Assembly: GCA_965250105.1 (NCBI GenBank)
Contig: OZ252290.1
Location: 372,001-436,000, forward strand
DNA from: JBCBSK01 sp965250105
GTDB lineage: Bacteria > Pseudomonadota > Alphaproteobacteria > Rhizobiales > Tepidamorphaceae
DNA: 64,000 nt
Direction: 5' to 3'
Both the position numbers and the translations under genes were made by a program. Positions 1 to 8,532 of this stretch are shown here, in pieces; the first letter of the stretch is position 1; the number at the start of each line of letters is the position of its first letter. The notes beneath the pieces were generated by a model. That model did no database searches. It worked only from the letters and a program-made list of their open reading frames with translations, and was not told where the DNA came from.

Positions 1-1015
1 GGACCAGCCGCTGCGGCAGGCCGTAGCGGCGCGCCATCTGGCCGTTGGACAATGTGCCGGTGACGGTTTCCGGCATGCCCATGGCCGGCGCGCCGGACTT
101 CATGTCGATCGGCGTCGTCAGCACCCCGTAGAAGCAGGGCGCGCCAGGCTTGACCATCTGCAGGAAGGCAATGATCCCGATCGCCTCGGCATTGCACTGG
201 ATCAGGCTGCCCGACAGCGTGATCGGCGACATGGCGCCGGCGAAGGCGACCGGCGAGACGATATTGGCCTGCCCGTTCAGCGCCATTTCCATCGCGCCCT
301 CGATCAGCGGCGCATCCATGACGAGCGGCGAATTGACGTTGATGCTGGCCTGAAGCCGCGGCTCGGCGGTGATCGCGTCACGGTCCACGCCTTCGGCGAT
401 CGCGACCAGATCGAGGCTGTCGCGTACCCGCGTGCGGCCGATCGCATAGACCCGCCATGCCTTGTCGGCCAGGGTCGACCAGGCGAAACCGCTCGTCAGA
501 TGGCGGGTATTGACCGGCGTGTCGATCGGCTCCACCGGATGGCCCGACATGAAGGCACAGGTGCCGAGCATCTGGTTCAGCCGAACCAGGTTCTCGAAAT
601 CGACCTGGGTGCCCGGCCGGTGGCCCCGATCGGCATCCATGACGTTCGGCGCGCTGGCCGCCGAGCCGAAATGGATGAAATCGCCGCCGATATCGAGATC
701 GTTGTCGGGGTTGCGCGCCTTGATGGTGAAGCGGGTCGGCGCGAGCGACAGGAAATGGTCGACGACCTCGGCGGGCATGCGCGCCATGCCGGTTTCCCGG
801 TCGACCGAGCAGCCATGCGCTTCGAGGATCGGCCAGGTATCGGGCGACTGGAACTGCAGCCCGATCTCGGCCAGCATCTTCAGCGACAGACGGTGCACCC
901 GCTCCTCTTCATCGGCCGACAAGACGTCGATCGGCCGATAGGGCCGCTTGATCGGGGTGAAGGGCGTGCTCTCGACCACACGGGCCTTGCCGCGCCGGGC
1001 GCGCCTCGACGACAT
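1..1015 (-). CDS. MttB-family (trimethylamine methyltransferase-like) protein, 3'-truncated by window edge
   Basis: About 338 N-terminal residues of an MttB/COG5598-type methyltransferase are present; the C-terminal third lies outside the window. The start ATG at 1015 reads MSSRRARRGK. Family-typical stretches seen are an N-terminal helix with LKMLAEIGLQF, a central FGSAASAPNVMDADRG, and SGAPAMGMPE near the cut end. Characterised relatives transfer a methyl group from a quaternary or tertiary amine to a corrinoid protein. The methanogen enzymes contain pyrrolysine, but most bacterial homologues do not, and no in-frame TAG is seen in this portion. The gene follows a peptide-type binding protein by 77 bp on the same strand, with a hairpin between them, so the pair is probably one operon. 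The substrate is unknown. Two full-length paralogues lie at 16076 and 52336. Confidence 0.85.
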   Translation of the reverse strand, partial: MSSRRARRGKARVVESTPFTPIKRPYRPIDVLSADEEERVHRLSLKMLAEIGLQFQSPDTWPILEAHGCSVDRETGMARMPAEVVDHFLSLAPTRFTIKARNPDNDLDIGGDFIHFGSAASAPNVMDADRGHRPGTQVDFENLVRLNQMLGTCAFMSGHPVEPIDTPVNTRHLTSGFAWSTLADKAWRVYAIGRTRVRDSLDLVAIAEGVDRDAITAEPRLQASINVNSPLVMDAPLIEGAMEMALNGQANIVSPVAFAGAMSPITLSGSLIQCNAEAIGIIAFLQMVKPGAPCFYGVLTTPIDMKSGAPAMGMPETVTGTLSNGQMARRYGLPQRLV

Positions 1016-1048
1016 GCTGGTTCAGCCTCCGGAAAGTGTTTTCGACAG

Positions 1049-1075
1049 ATCCGTGGCGACCGGGCCGCCACGGAT
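1049..1075 (-). other. Intercistronic hairpin after binding-protein gene
   Basis: ATCCGTGGCG and CGCCACGGAT form a perfect 10-bp stem with a 7-nt loop between the binding-protein stop and the MttB start. No T-run follows on the transcribed strand, so it looks more like an mRNA-stabilising or attenuating element than a full terminator. Confidence 0.55.
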
Positions 1076-1092
1076 GGAAGGAATGTGACGGG

Positions 1093-2661
1093 TCAGGCGA
1101 ACGACCAGCGTTCGAGCAGGCGTCCGCCATCGAGCTCCCAGATGCCGGACATCTGTTCGGGCGTGGCGATCTTGTTGGACACGGCGAAGACGTTGCTGGC
1201 GAACAGCGGCACGATCGTGCCGCCCTGATCACGCAGGATGATCTGGATGTCGCGATACATGTCCCGGCGGCGCTCGGTATCGAGTTCGGCGCGGGCGGCG
1301 GACAGCAATTCGTTGAATCGCTCGTTCTGGAACCGCGTCTCGTTCCAGTTGCTGTCGGCCGAATAGGCGGTCGTCAGGATGAGATCCTCGGTCGGCCGCG
1401 CGCCCCAATAGGAGGCCACGAAGGGCTTCTTCATCCAGACATTGGAGAAATAGCCGTCCGAAGGTTCGCGCGTCACGGTCAGATTGATGCCGGCCGGCCT
1501 GGCGCTCTCGCTGAACAGGACAGCACCGTCGACGGCGCCGGCATAGAGGAAGTCGGACACGCTGAGATCGACGTCGAAGCTGTCCAGCCCCGCCTGTTTG
1601 AGATGAAAACGCGCCCGGTCCGGATCATAGGCCGTCTGCTCGATGTCGGTCGCGAGGAACTGATGGGTCGGCGCGATCGGATGGTCGTTGCCGATCGATC
1701 CATAGCCGCGCAGCACCGTGTTGAGCAGCGCCTCGCGATCGACGCCATGTTTCAGCGCCATCCGGATGTCGTTCGAGGTGAACGGATCGGACTGGGTGTT
1801 CATCGAATAGACGTAATGCAGCGCGCCCTTGGTCTCGAGCACCGAGATGTCGTCGCGCCGCTTCAGGAGATCGATGGTGGCGAGATCGACCTGGTCGATA
1901 ACATCGACATCGCCGGACATCAGCGCGTTCTGGCGCGCCGAGACGTCGGGAATGCGCAAGACTTGCGCGGAGTCGAACTTCGTCGCCGCGCCACGCCAAT
2001 AGTCCGGATAGCGTTCGAGCGTCGCCTCCACGCCAGGCTCGAAGGAGGCCAGCCTGTAGCCGCCCGTGCCGATGCCGCTCCGCCAGTCGGCGACGCCATC
2101 GACCGCCGGCATCATCATCATGCGATAGTCGGCGAGCACGAAGGGGAAATCGGCATTGCCGGCCTTCAGCGAGATGACGATCGTGTTCGGCCCGTCCTCG
2201 CGGATGTCGGTGATGCCGCCGAGCTGGGACTTCATGCCCGACTTGCTGTCCTCGCCCATGTGATGGCGGATCGAGGCGATGGCGTCTTCCGCACCGAAGG
2301 ATTTGCCGTCATGGAAGGTGACGCCGTCGCGCAGCCGGAACACCCATTGGGTGGCGTCGTCGCTGGCTTCCCAGCTCTCGGCCAGTTCCGGCTCCAGCGC
2401 GTCGGCGCCCGAAATGCCGACCAGCGTGTTGAGATAGCCATAGGCCATCGTGCGGATGAAGACGTCGGTGAAGGTCTGCGGATCGAGCGAGTCCGAGGTC
2501 GCGCCGCCGCGCACGCCGATGCGGACATGGCCGCCCGGGCTGGGCGCCGCCGCTAGTGCCGCCGCGCCCGGCAGCGTCGCCAGCATGGCCGCCGAACCGA
2601 GTTTCAGGGTCTGCCGGCGGGACGGCCGCCAGAGGGTCGAATTCTTGATGGGTGCCGGCAT
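1093..2661 (-). CDS. Peptide/dipeptide-type ABC transporter substrate-binding protein (SBP family 5)
   Basis: A 522-residue periplasmic binding protein of the DppA/OppA cluster. I chose the ATG at 2661, preceded by AGGGAGGA, rather than upstream starts. The N-terminus MPAPIKNSTLWRPSRRQTLK has a twin-arginine motif followed by a hydrophobic stretch and ALAAA, consistent with Tat export. SBP_bac_5 features include the SLDPQTFTD segment near the mature N-terminus, a FRLRDGVTFHDGK segment and, further on, MNTQSDPFTSNDIRMALKHGVDR. Family members deliver di- or oligopeptides, or unrelated small solutes, to a Dpp-like permease. No permease is encoded beside this gene, so it may feed the transporter at 5737-9533. 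It is followed by an MttB-like gene and is divergent from a LysR gene that may control it. Confidence 0.88.
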   Translation of the reverse strand: MPAPIKNSTLWRPSRRQTLKLGSAAMLATLPGAAALAAAPSPGGHVRIGVRGGATSDSLDPQTFTDVFIRTMAYGYLNTLVGISGADALEPELAESWEASDDATQWVFRLRDGVTFHDGKSFGAEDAIASIRHHMGEDSKSGMKSQLGGITDIREDGPNTIVISLKAGNADFPFVLADYRMMMMPAVDGVADWRSGIGTGGYRLASFEPGVEATLERYPDYWRGAATKFDSAQVLRIPDVSARQNALMSGDVDVIDQVDLATIDLLKRRDDISVLETKGALHYVYSMNTQSDPFTSNDIRMALKHGVDREALLNTVLRGYGSIGNDHPIAPTHQFLATDIEQTAYDPDRARFHLKQAGLDSFDVDLSVSDFLYAGAVDGAVLFSESARPAGINLTVTREPSDGYFSNVWMKKPFVASYWGARPTEDLILTTAYSADSNWNETRFQNERFNELLSAARAELDTERRRDMYRDIQIILRDQGGTIVPLFASNVFAVSNKIATPEQMSGIWELDGGRLLERWSFA

Positions 2662-2793
2662 GGTGTCCTCCCTGGTCACATGGCCGAGACCATGCCGCGA
2701 TCGCATGGCCGCGCGTCGGCAACATGCCGCCGGAACGTCGAAACGGCTGCTGCTCTTCGGTTTTCTGATTGTTCGACCGCTTTTCCTCCGGCA

Positions 2794-2808
2794 CAATCAA
2801 TTTGATTG
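2794..2808. promoter_or_regulatory. Palindrome in divergent LysR/SBP promoter region, candidate LysR box
   Basis: CAATCAA-T-TTGATTG is a perfect 7-1-7 inverted repeat in the 193-bp divergent region, 47 bp before the LysR start. LysR regulators typically bind T-N11-A dyads near their own promoter, so this is the likely recognition site. Confidence 0.5.
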
Positions 2809-2854
2809 AGGGCTTGAACCTTACTTTTTTTATGGCAAGAAAGCGCGCCCACCC

Positions 2855-3796
2855 ATGGCCCGACTTCCCCCGCTCGACTATCTCCGCACCTTTGAATGCG
2901 TCGCCCGGCATCAGAGCTTCACGCTCGCCGCCAAGGAGCTGAACAGGACGCAGGCCTCGGTCAGCCAGCACATCCGCGCGCTCGAAACCTTTCTCGGCAG
3001 CCCGTTGTTTCACCGCTTGCGGCGCGGCGTCGCCCTGACCGAGATCGGCACCGCCTATCTGCCGAGCGTCAGAAGCGCGATCGACGAACTCGGCATCGCC
3101 ACCTCGACGCTGTTCACCGCGAAGATCGGCAAGAAGCTGACATTGTCCGCGCCGGTCGCCTTGCAGACCAGCCTGCTGATCCCCAGGGTCCAGGCCTTCG
3201 CCCGCCGCCACCCCGAGATTTCCTTCAACTTCGTCAGCACGATCTGGCCGGATCCGTCCTTCGACGAAACCGTGGTCTACGGCCAATACGGCCATGGCCG
3301 CTGGGAGGGCATGCATGCCGAACAGATCACCTGGTGTCGGCTCGAAGTGGTGTGCCGGCCGGATTTCACGGTCAATGGCGTGCCGCTGACCGAGGTCGAC
3401 CAATTGCTCGACGCCAATCTGATCTCGGTAACCGGCTTTCCCAATTCGTGGCCGCGATGGTTCGAGGGAACGGGGCTCGCCGGCCGGGAGCCGCGCCGGC
3501 TGGTCTCGACCGACAATTCGGTGACCGCGCTGGAAATGGCGCTGCGCGGTTATGGCGTGGCGCTGACGCTCGACATCTATACCGCGCCCTATCTGTCGGC
3601 GGGCACGCTGCACAAGCCCTTCGAGCACCGCATTACCGCCGGCGCCAACCACTATCTCCTGCTGCCGAGCAAGCTGTTCCGCCGCGACCCGTTCTACCGC
3701 GATTTCGTCGAGTTCATCGCCAAGCGCCCGGACAACAATGGCGACGGCTCCAACGTCCAAGATGACCGACACGACGGCGGCGGTACCGGCCGCTGA
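2855..3796 (+). CDS. LysR-family transcriptional regulator (GcvA-like)
   Basis: A 313-residue LysR-type regulator. The first ~65 residues form the winged helix-turn-helix (SFTLAAKELNRTQASVSQHI, then LGSPLFHRL). The rest is a type 2 periplasmic-binding-like effector domain, with FVSTIWPDPSF and a conserved GYGVAL segment late in the protein. The DYLRTFECVARHQSFT start and the overall length are typical of the GcvA subgroup. The gene is divergent from the SBP-MttB pair, and a 15-bp palindrome lies between them, which suggests that it controls that pair and itself. The last ~20 residues (DNNGDGSNVQDD) are an atypical polar tail. The effector is unknown, possibly the substrate of the linked binding protein. 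Confidence 0.9.
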   Translation: MARLPPLDYLRTFECVARHQSFTLAAKELNRTQASVSQHIRALETFLGSPLFHRLRRGVALTEIGTAYLPSVRSAIDELGIATSTLFTAKIGKKLTLSAPVALQTSLLIPRVQAFARRHPEISFNFVSTIWPDPSFDETVVYGQYGHGRWEGMHAEQITWCRLEVVCRPDFTVNGVPLTEVDQLLDANLISVTGFPNSWPRWFEGTGLAGREPRRLVSTDNSVTALEMALRGYGVALTLDIYTAPYLSAGTLHKPFEHRITAGANHYLLLPSKLFRRDPFYRDFVEFIAKRPDNNGDGSNVQDDRHDGGGTGR

Positions 3797-4119
3797 CCGA
3801 GCCGCCTGGGCCCCGCTCCTGGCGCGCGACCCAATTGAACCTCCACTGGTTGAATCGCACGCCAATAGCGATGGACAATCCTGTCCAATGCTGTGTAGCC
3901 TCCTTCGACGGAAGTCGAAGCCAGGCCGCCAAACGACGGGTGGGACTAGAACAAGGATAGGGACAGCGAGCACGAAAACCGCGGCGCGGCCTGTCGCCAC
4001 CGGCCCCGTCGACAGGCGGTTGGGTGCTCGTTCGGCACGCATACGGCACATCATGAAGCCGGGGGCCTTGTCCGGCCGGCATCCGGCGGGGCGGCGCGCA
4101 ACACAGGAAGGCAGACGAC
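3797..4119 (+). promoter_or_regulatory. Non-coding promoter region of the Dpp-like operon with a palindromic operator
   Basis: This 323-bp gap contains TGGACA-ATCC-TGTCCA at 3872-3887, a perfect 6-4-6 palindrome. It overlaps a possible sigma70 promoter with TTGAAT at 3850-3855 and GACAAT at 3874-3879 (18-bp spacing). An operator over the -10 box fits repression. A near-identical palindrome lies at 13601-13620. The rest of the gap shows no convincing gene. AGGAAGG just before 4120 is the ribosome binding site. Confidence 0.5.
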
Positions 4120-5679
4120 ATGACCAACGACAAGAGCAACGGCCTATCGCGGCGGCGCTTCATCGGCTCGACGGCGGCACTTGGCGCCGCGACGATGCTG
4201 GCGCCCACCATGGCGGTGTCGCAGGACGGCACGGTCCTGCGCATCCGCTCCTACAGCGATCTCCAGGTTCTCGATCCGGCCTTTCGTCTGGCGGCACCCG
4301 AAGGCGACATCCTGCGGGCGATCTATGCCGGCATGCTGAACAACACGCCCGGCGATGTCTGGGGCTGGAAACCGGTGGCGCTCGAGAGCATCGAACAGCT
4401 CGACGATCTGACCGTCGCCTTCAAGCTGCGCGACAATATCGGCTTTACCGATGGCTTCGGCCAGATGACCGCCGAGGATGTGAAATTCTCCATCGAGCGC
4501 GTCGCCGACCCGGCCATGGAAAGCCCTTATGCCGGTGACTGGGCGGCCCTCAAGGAAGTCGAGGTCAAGGACACGCTGTCGGGCCTCATCCATCTCAACA
4601 CGCCCTTCGCGCCGCTCTGGACCTCGACGCTGCCGACCGAAACCTGCTGCATCGTGTCGAAGGCCGCCGTCGAACAGGTCGGCGGCAAGCTCGGCACCGA
4701 GGCCATCGCTCAGTCGGGCCAGTATCTCCTGACCGAATGGACGCCGAAACAACGCACCATTCTGCGGCGCAATCCGGACTGGGCCTATGAGCCGGGCGGT
4801 TTCGACGAGATCCAGATCATCCCGATCGAGGACCCGGCGACCGCCGAACTCGGCTTCGAGGCCGGCGATCTCGACCATACCTGGACGGCGGTGTCGTCGA
4901 TCGCGCGTCTCAGGGAATCGCCGCCCGCCGGCAGCGTCGTCGTCGAAAAGCCGTCGCTGGCCTATGTCTGGCTCGGCATGAACAAGGATGTCGCGCCTTT
5001 CGACAATGCCAATGTGCGCCGCGCGGTGCAGCACGCGATCGACCGGGAGGTCGTCGTCGACGCCGCCTATTTCGGCGCCGCCAGCACCTCGACCGGCATC
5101 ATCGCGCCGGGCCTGCCGGGCCATCGCGACAGCGTGATCTACGACTATGATCCCGACCGTGCCCGCGAACTGCTCGACGCCGAGGGGGTTTCGGGGCTCG
5201 AGGTCACCCTCGACATTCTCAACCAGTCCGAACGGCTGACCGCGGCCCAGGTCATCCAGGCCAATCTGGCCGATGTCGGCATCGCCTGCGAAATCCGCCA
5301 GAACGACAGCGGCACCTTCTGGACGCTGGGGTCCAAGGAAGGCGATCAGTGGGACAAGATCCAGCTCCTGCTGAACCGGTTCTCGATGCAGCCCGACCCG
5401 AGCTGGGCGACGGCCTGGTTCGTGCCCGAGCAGATCGGCGTGTGGAACTGGGAGCGCTTCGACAGCCCGGCCTTCGCCGAACTGCACGCGCAAGGCATGA
5501 TCGAGACCGACCCGGCCAAGCGCGACGAGATCTACAAGAAGGCGCAGGACCTCATGGAAGAAAGCGGCTGCTATGTCTTCCTGACCCATGAGGTGACCGG
5601 CGTCATTCACCGCGATACGGTCATCCCCGGCCTGAAGCCGAATGGCGAGCCGCTATTGCAGGACTTCAAGCCCGCCTAA
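4120..5679 (+). CDS. Peptide/dipeptide-type ABC transporter substrate-binding protein (SBP family 5)
   Basis: A 519-residue family 5 binding protein and the first gene of a complete Dpp/Opp-type operon. Residues 10-30 contain SRRRFIGSTAALGAA, a Tat-type signal. Family features are DPAFRLAAPEGDILRAIYAG near the mature start, a FKLRDNIGFTDG segment, and FDNANVRRAVQHAIDRE in the middle. The start has AGGAAGG 10 bp upstream. It would capture a solute in the periplasm and deliver it to the permeases encoded next. A GC-rich perfect hairpin separates it from the first permease gene, consistent with the binding protein being made in excess. The substrate could be a short peptide or a modified amino acid. 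The two downstream hydrolases suggest an ester- or amide-containing compound. Confidence 0.9.
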   Translation: MTNDKSNGLSRRRFIGSTAALGAATMLAPTMAVSQDGTVLRIRSYSDLQVLDPAFRLAAPEGDILRAIYAGMLNNTPGDVWGWKPVALESIEQLDDLTVAFKLRDNIGFTDGFGQMTAEDVKFSIERVADPAMESPYAGDWAALKEVEVKDTLSGLIHLNTPFAPLWTSTLPTETCCIVSKAAVEQVGGKLGTEAIAQSGQYLLTEWTPKQRTILRRNPDWAYEPGGFDEIQIIPIEDPATAELGFEAGDLDHTWTAVSSIARLRESPPAGSVVVEKPSLAYVWLGMNKDVAPFDNANVRRAVQHAIDREVVVDAAYFGAASTSTGIIAPGLPGHRDSVIYDYDPDRARELLDAEGVSGLEVTLDILNQSERLTAAQVIQANLADVGIACEIRQNDSGTFWTLGSKEGDQWDKIQLLLNRFSMQPDPSWATAWFVPEQIGVWNWERFDSPAFAELHAQGMIETDPAKRDEIYKKAQDLMEESGCYVFLTHEVTGVIHRDTVIPGLKPNGEPLLQDFKPA

Positions 5680-5686
5680 CTCCCCC

Positions 5687-5711
5687 GGAAGCGGTGCCCG
5701 GCACCGCTTCC
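5687..5711 (+). other. Intercistronic hairpin between binding protein and permease genes
   Basis: GGAAGCGGTGC and GCACCGCTTCC form a perfect 11-bp stem with a CCG loop, starting 8 bp after the binding-protein stop. No U-tract follows. Such REP-like hairpins are known to protect upstream mRNA from 3' exonucleases and raise binding-protein levels. Confidence 0.6.
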
Positions 5712-5736
5712 CCTCCTCCCAAAGCCAAGGCGCGGC

Positions 5737-6681
5737 ATGCTCGGCTATGCGCTCAAACGCCTGATCCTGGGCATCGTCATCATCTCGGTGGCGATGGCGA
5801 TCCTGTTCGGCATGATCTATCTCGTGCCGGGCGATCCGGCCTCGGTCGCGCTCGGCCCCCGGGCGACGCCGGAAATGGTCGAGGCGCTCCGGGAGCGCAT
5901 GGGGCTCGATCAGCCGGTCTGGATCCAGTTCCTGCGGTTCTACTCAAACGCCTGGATGGGCAATCTCGGCGTCGAGGTTTTGTCCAACCGTCCGGTGCTG
6001 ACGGTGGTGATGGAGCAATTGCCGTTCACGCTGGCGCTCATCGCCGGCGGCATCACCTGGTCGGTCGCGCTCGGCATCCCGCTCGGCTGCCTCGCCGCGG
6101 TCAAGCGCGGCAGCTGGGCCGACCGCATCGTCGGCGTGCTGTCGGTCGCGGTCATCGCGATCCCCTCCTTCGTGATCGCGCTTTACGCGCTGCTCATCTT
6201 CTCCGTGACGCTGCAATGGTTGCCGGCGATCGGCGCCGGCGAACCGGGCAATATCCGCGACCAGCTCGTCCATCTGATCCTGCCCTCGCTGGCGGTCGGG
6301 CTCGGCTGGGTCGGCTATATCGCGCGCATGGTGCGGGCCTCGATGCTGGAAGTCCTCGAATCGAGCCATATCCGCACCGCCCGCGCCTTCGGCCTGCCGG
6401 AACGCCAGATCGTCTTTCGCTATGCCCTGTCCATCGCGATCCTGCCGACGGTGACGCTGCTCGGCGTCGGTATCGGACAGATGCTGTCGGCGGCCGTCTT
6501 CGCGGAAATCGTCTTCGCCCGACCGGGCATCGGCAAGCTCGTCTATGACGCCATCCTGACGCGTAACTACCCGCTCGTGACCGGCGCCGTGCTCGTCACC
6601 ACCGCCTTCTTCGTCTTCGTCAATGTGATCGCCGATCTGATCGTGGGAGCGCTGGATCCCCGTGTCCGACAGAGTTTCTGA
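5737..6681 (+). CDS. Dipeptide-type ABC transporter permease, DppB-like
   Basis: A 314-residue inner-membrane permease. It begins MLGYALKRLILGIVIISVAMAILF, the typical first helix of DppB/OppB proteins, followed by YLVPGDPA and several further hydrophobic segments. An EAA-type cytoplasmic loop that contacts the ATPases is visible around HIRTARAFGLPERQIVFRYA. It ends VGALDPRVR, the usual C-terminus of this subunit. It pairs with the next gene, which starts 20 bp before this stop in another frame. Confidence 0.92.
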   Translation: MLGYALKRLILGIVIISVAMAILFGMIYLVPGDPASVALGPRATPEMVEALRERMGLDQPVWIQFLRFYSNAWMGNLGVEVLSNRPVLTVVMEQLPFTLALIAGGITWSVALGIPLGCLAAVKRGSWADRIVGVLSVAVIAIPSFVIALYALLIFSVTLQWLPAIGAGEPGNIRDQLVHLILPSLAVGLGWVGYIARMVRASMLEVLESSHIRTARAFGLPERQIVFRYALSIAILPTVTLLGVGIGQMLSAAVFAEIVFARPGIGKLVYDAILTRNYPLVTGAVLVTTAFFVFVNVIADLIVGALDPRVRQSF

Positions 6682-7546
6682 ACCGGTCGCCGCCTCGGGC
6701 GAGCCCAGCGTCTGGCGCAAGGCGCTTGGCAAGATCCTGCGCGACCCGCTTGGTGCGTTCGGTCTGTTCCTGGTGCTGCTGGTGATCGGCTGCGCGCTCG
6801 GGGCAGACATCCTGTCGACGGCCGACCCGACGCGGATCTCGCCGCGCGACCGCTTCCTGCCGCCCTCGCCAGAGCACCTTCTCGGCACAGACCAGCTCGG
6901 CCGGGACCTGTTTTCCCGCGTCCTGCACGGCGCCCGCATCGCGCTCGCCGTCGCGCTCGGCGCCACCGCCCTGTCACTTGTCATCGGTGTTGCGCTCGGC
7001 CTCATCGCCGGCTACGGCCCGCGCTGGCTCGACAATCTGATGATCCTCGTCTTCGACGCGGTGAAGAGCTTTCCCACCGTCATGCTGGCGCTGGCGCTCG
7101 TCACGCTGTTCGGCCCGTCCCTCACCGCGGTGGTCATCGTCGTCGTCCTGGTCAACGTGCCCGGCTACGCGCGCATCGTGCGCACCCAGACGCTGGCGCT
7201 GAAATCGTCCGAATACGTCACCGCCGCCCAGAGCATGGGTGCCTCGACCTTCCGCATCCTGCGCGTCCACATCCTGCCCAATGCGATCGGCCCGCTGCTG
7301 ATCCTGGCCGCCATGGACATTCCGGTTGTCATCGCCATCGAGGCGGGCATGAGCTTTCTCGGCCTCGGCGTGCGGCCGCCGACGCCGTCCTGGGGCACGA
7401 TCCTCAATGACGGCTTCGCCAATATCCGCGAAAGCGTGTGGATCGTCGTCGCCGGCGGCCTGCCCATCATCATCACCACGCTCGGCTTCACCTTCCTCGG
7501 CGAAACCCTGCGCGATGTCTTCGACCCGAGGCTGAAAGGGCGCTGA
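6662..7546 (+). CDS. Dipeptide-type ABC transporter permease, DppC-like
   Basis: A 294-residue permease that starts at a GTG inside the end of the preceding gene. The first membrane helix (LGAFGLFLVLLVIGCALG) follows a short cytoplasmic tail. HLLGTDQLGRDLFSRVLHGAR is the hallmark periplasmic and second-helix region of DppC/OppC. The EAA loop is around YVTAAQSMGASTFRILRVHILPN. It ends GETLRDVFDPRLKGR, as expected. Its stop overlaps the ATG of the first ATPase gene, showing translational coupling. Confidence 0.92.
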   Translation: MSDRVSEPVAASGEPSVWRKALGKILRDPLGAFGLFLVLLVIGCALGADILSTADPTRISPRDRFLPPSPEHLLGTDQLGRDLFSRVLHGARIALAVALGATALSLVIGVALGLIAGYGPRWLDNLMILVFDAVKSFPTVMLALALVTLFGPSLTAVVIVVVLVNVPGYARIVRTQTLALKSSEYVTAAQSMGASTFRILRVHILPNAIGPLLILAAMDIPVVIAIEAGMSFLGLGVRPPTPSWGTILNDGFANIRESVWIVVAGGLPIIITTLGFTFLGETLRDVFDPRLKGR

Positions 7547-8532
7547 TGACGACATTGGCCATCGACGACCTGACCGTCTCCTTCGCGACCGATGCCGGCA
7601 CGCTGACGGCCTTGAAGCATGTCTCGCTGACCATTCCGGAACGCACGATTCTGGGCGTCGTCGGCGAGAGCGGCTGCGGCAAGTCCACCCTGATCAACGC
7701 CATTCTCGGGCTCCTGGCCGACAATGGCCGGATCGAGGCCGGATCGATCCTGTTCGAGGGCGCGATGGACCTGACCCGGCTCGGCGCGGCCGATATGCGC
7801 GCTCTGCGCGGCGAACGCATCGCCACCGTGTTCCAGGATCCGATGGGCGCGCTGAACCCGGTTCTCTCGGTCGGAACCCAGATGCTGAACGTGCAATACC
7901 GATCACGGCGCAGCCGCGCCGAGAAGGTCGCGCGCGCCGTCGAGATGCTCAAGAAGGTGCGCATCCCGGACGCCGAAGCCGCGCTCGGCCGCCATCCGCA
8001 TGAATTCTCCGGCGGCATGAAGCAGCGCATCGCCATCGCCATGGCGCTGATGATGGAGCCGGCGCTTCTGATCGCCGACGAGCCGACGACCGCGCTCGAC
8101 GCGACGCTCGAAGTCGCCACGATCGAACTCCTGAAGGAGCTGCAAGAGGAGATTGGTTGTTCGGTGCTGTTCATCTCGCACCATCTCGGCGTCATCGCCG
8201 AACTCTGCGACACCGTCATCGTCATGTATGCCGGCGAGGTGGTCGAGCGCGGCAGCGTGCGCGACGTGTTCAACGACGCGCGCCATCCCTATACCTTCCG
8301 GCTTCTGGAATGCGACCCGGCGCGCCAGCAGCAGCGCACGCGGGTCCTGCCGACCATTCCCGGCGAGATCCCCGACCTGCGCAACCGCCCCGAGGGCTGC
8401 ATTTTCGCGAGCCGCTGCCACCGGGCCCACGACCTTTGCGCCGATGCCCCGCCCGAAATGACCGTCGGGCCCGATCACCAGGCGCGCTGCTGGCTCGCCG
8501 ACCGGCCCGAAGCCAGGGAAGCGGCCGCATGA
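7546..8532 (+). CDS. Dipeptide-type ABC transporter ATP-binding protein, DppD-like
   Basis: A 328-residue ATPase. I chose the ATG at 7546, which overlaps the previous TGA, over an upstream start inside the permease gene. Walker A is GESGCGKS at residues 40-47. The Q-loop is around TVFQDPMGALNP, the signature is FSGGMKQR, and Walker B is LLIADEPTTALD. The C-terminal oligo_HPY extension contains IFASRCHRAHDLC. It would form a heterodimer with the next gene product to power the DppBC-like channel. Confidence 0.93.
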   Translation: MTTLAIDDLTVSFATDAGTLTALKHVSLTIPERTILGVVGESGCGKSTLINAILGLLADNGRIEAGSILFEGAMDLTRLGAADMRALRGERIATVFQDPMGALNPVLSVGTQMLNVQYRSRRSRAEKVARAVEMLKKVRIPDAEAALGRHPHEFSGGMKQRIAIAMALMMEPALLIADEPTTALDATLEVATIELLKELQEEIGCSVLFISHHLGVIAELCDTVIVMYAGEVVERGSVRDVFNDARHPYTFRLLECDPARQQQRTRVLPTIPGEIPDLRNRPEGCIFASRCHRAHDLCADAPPEMTVGPDHQARCWLADRPEAREAAA

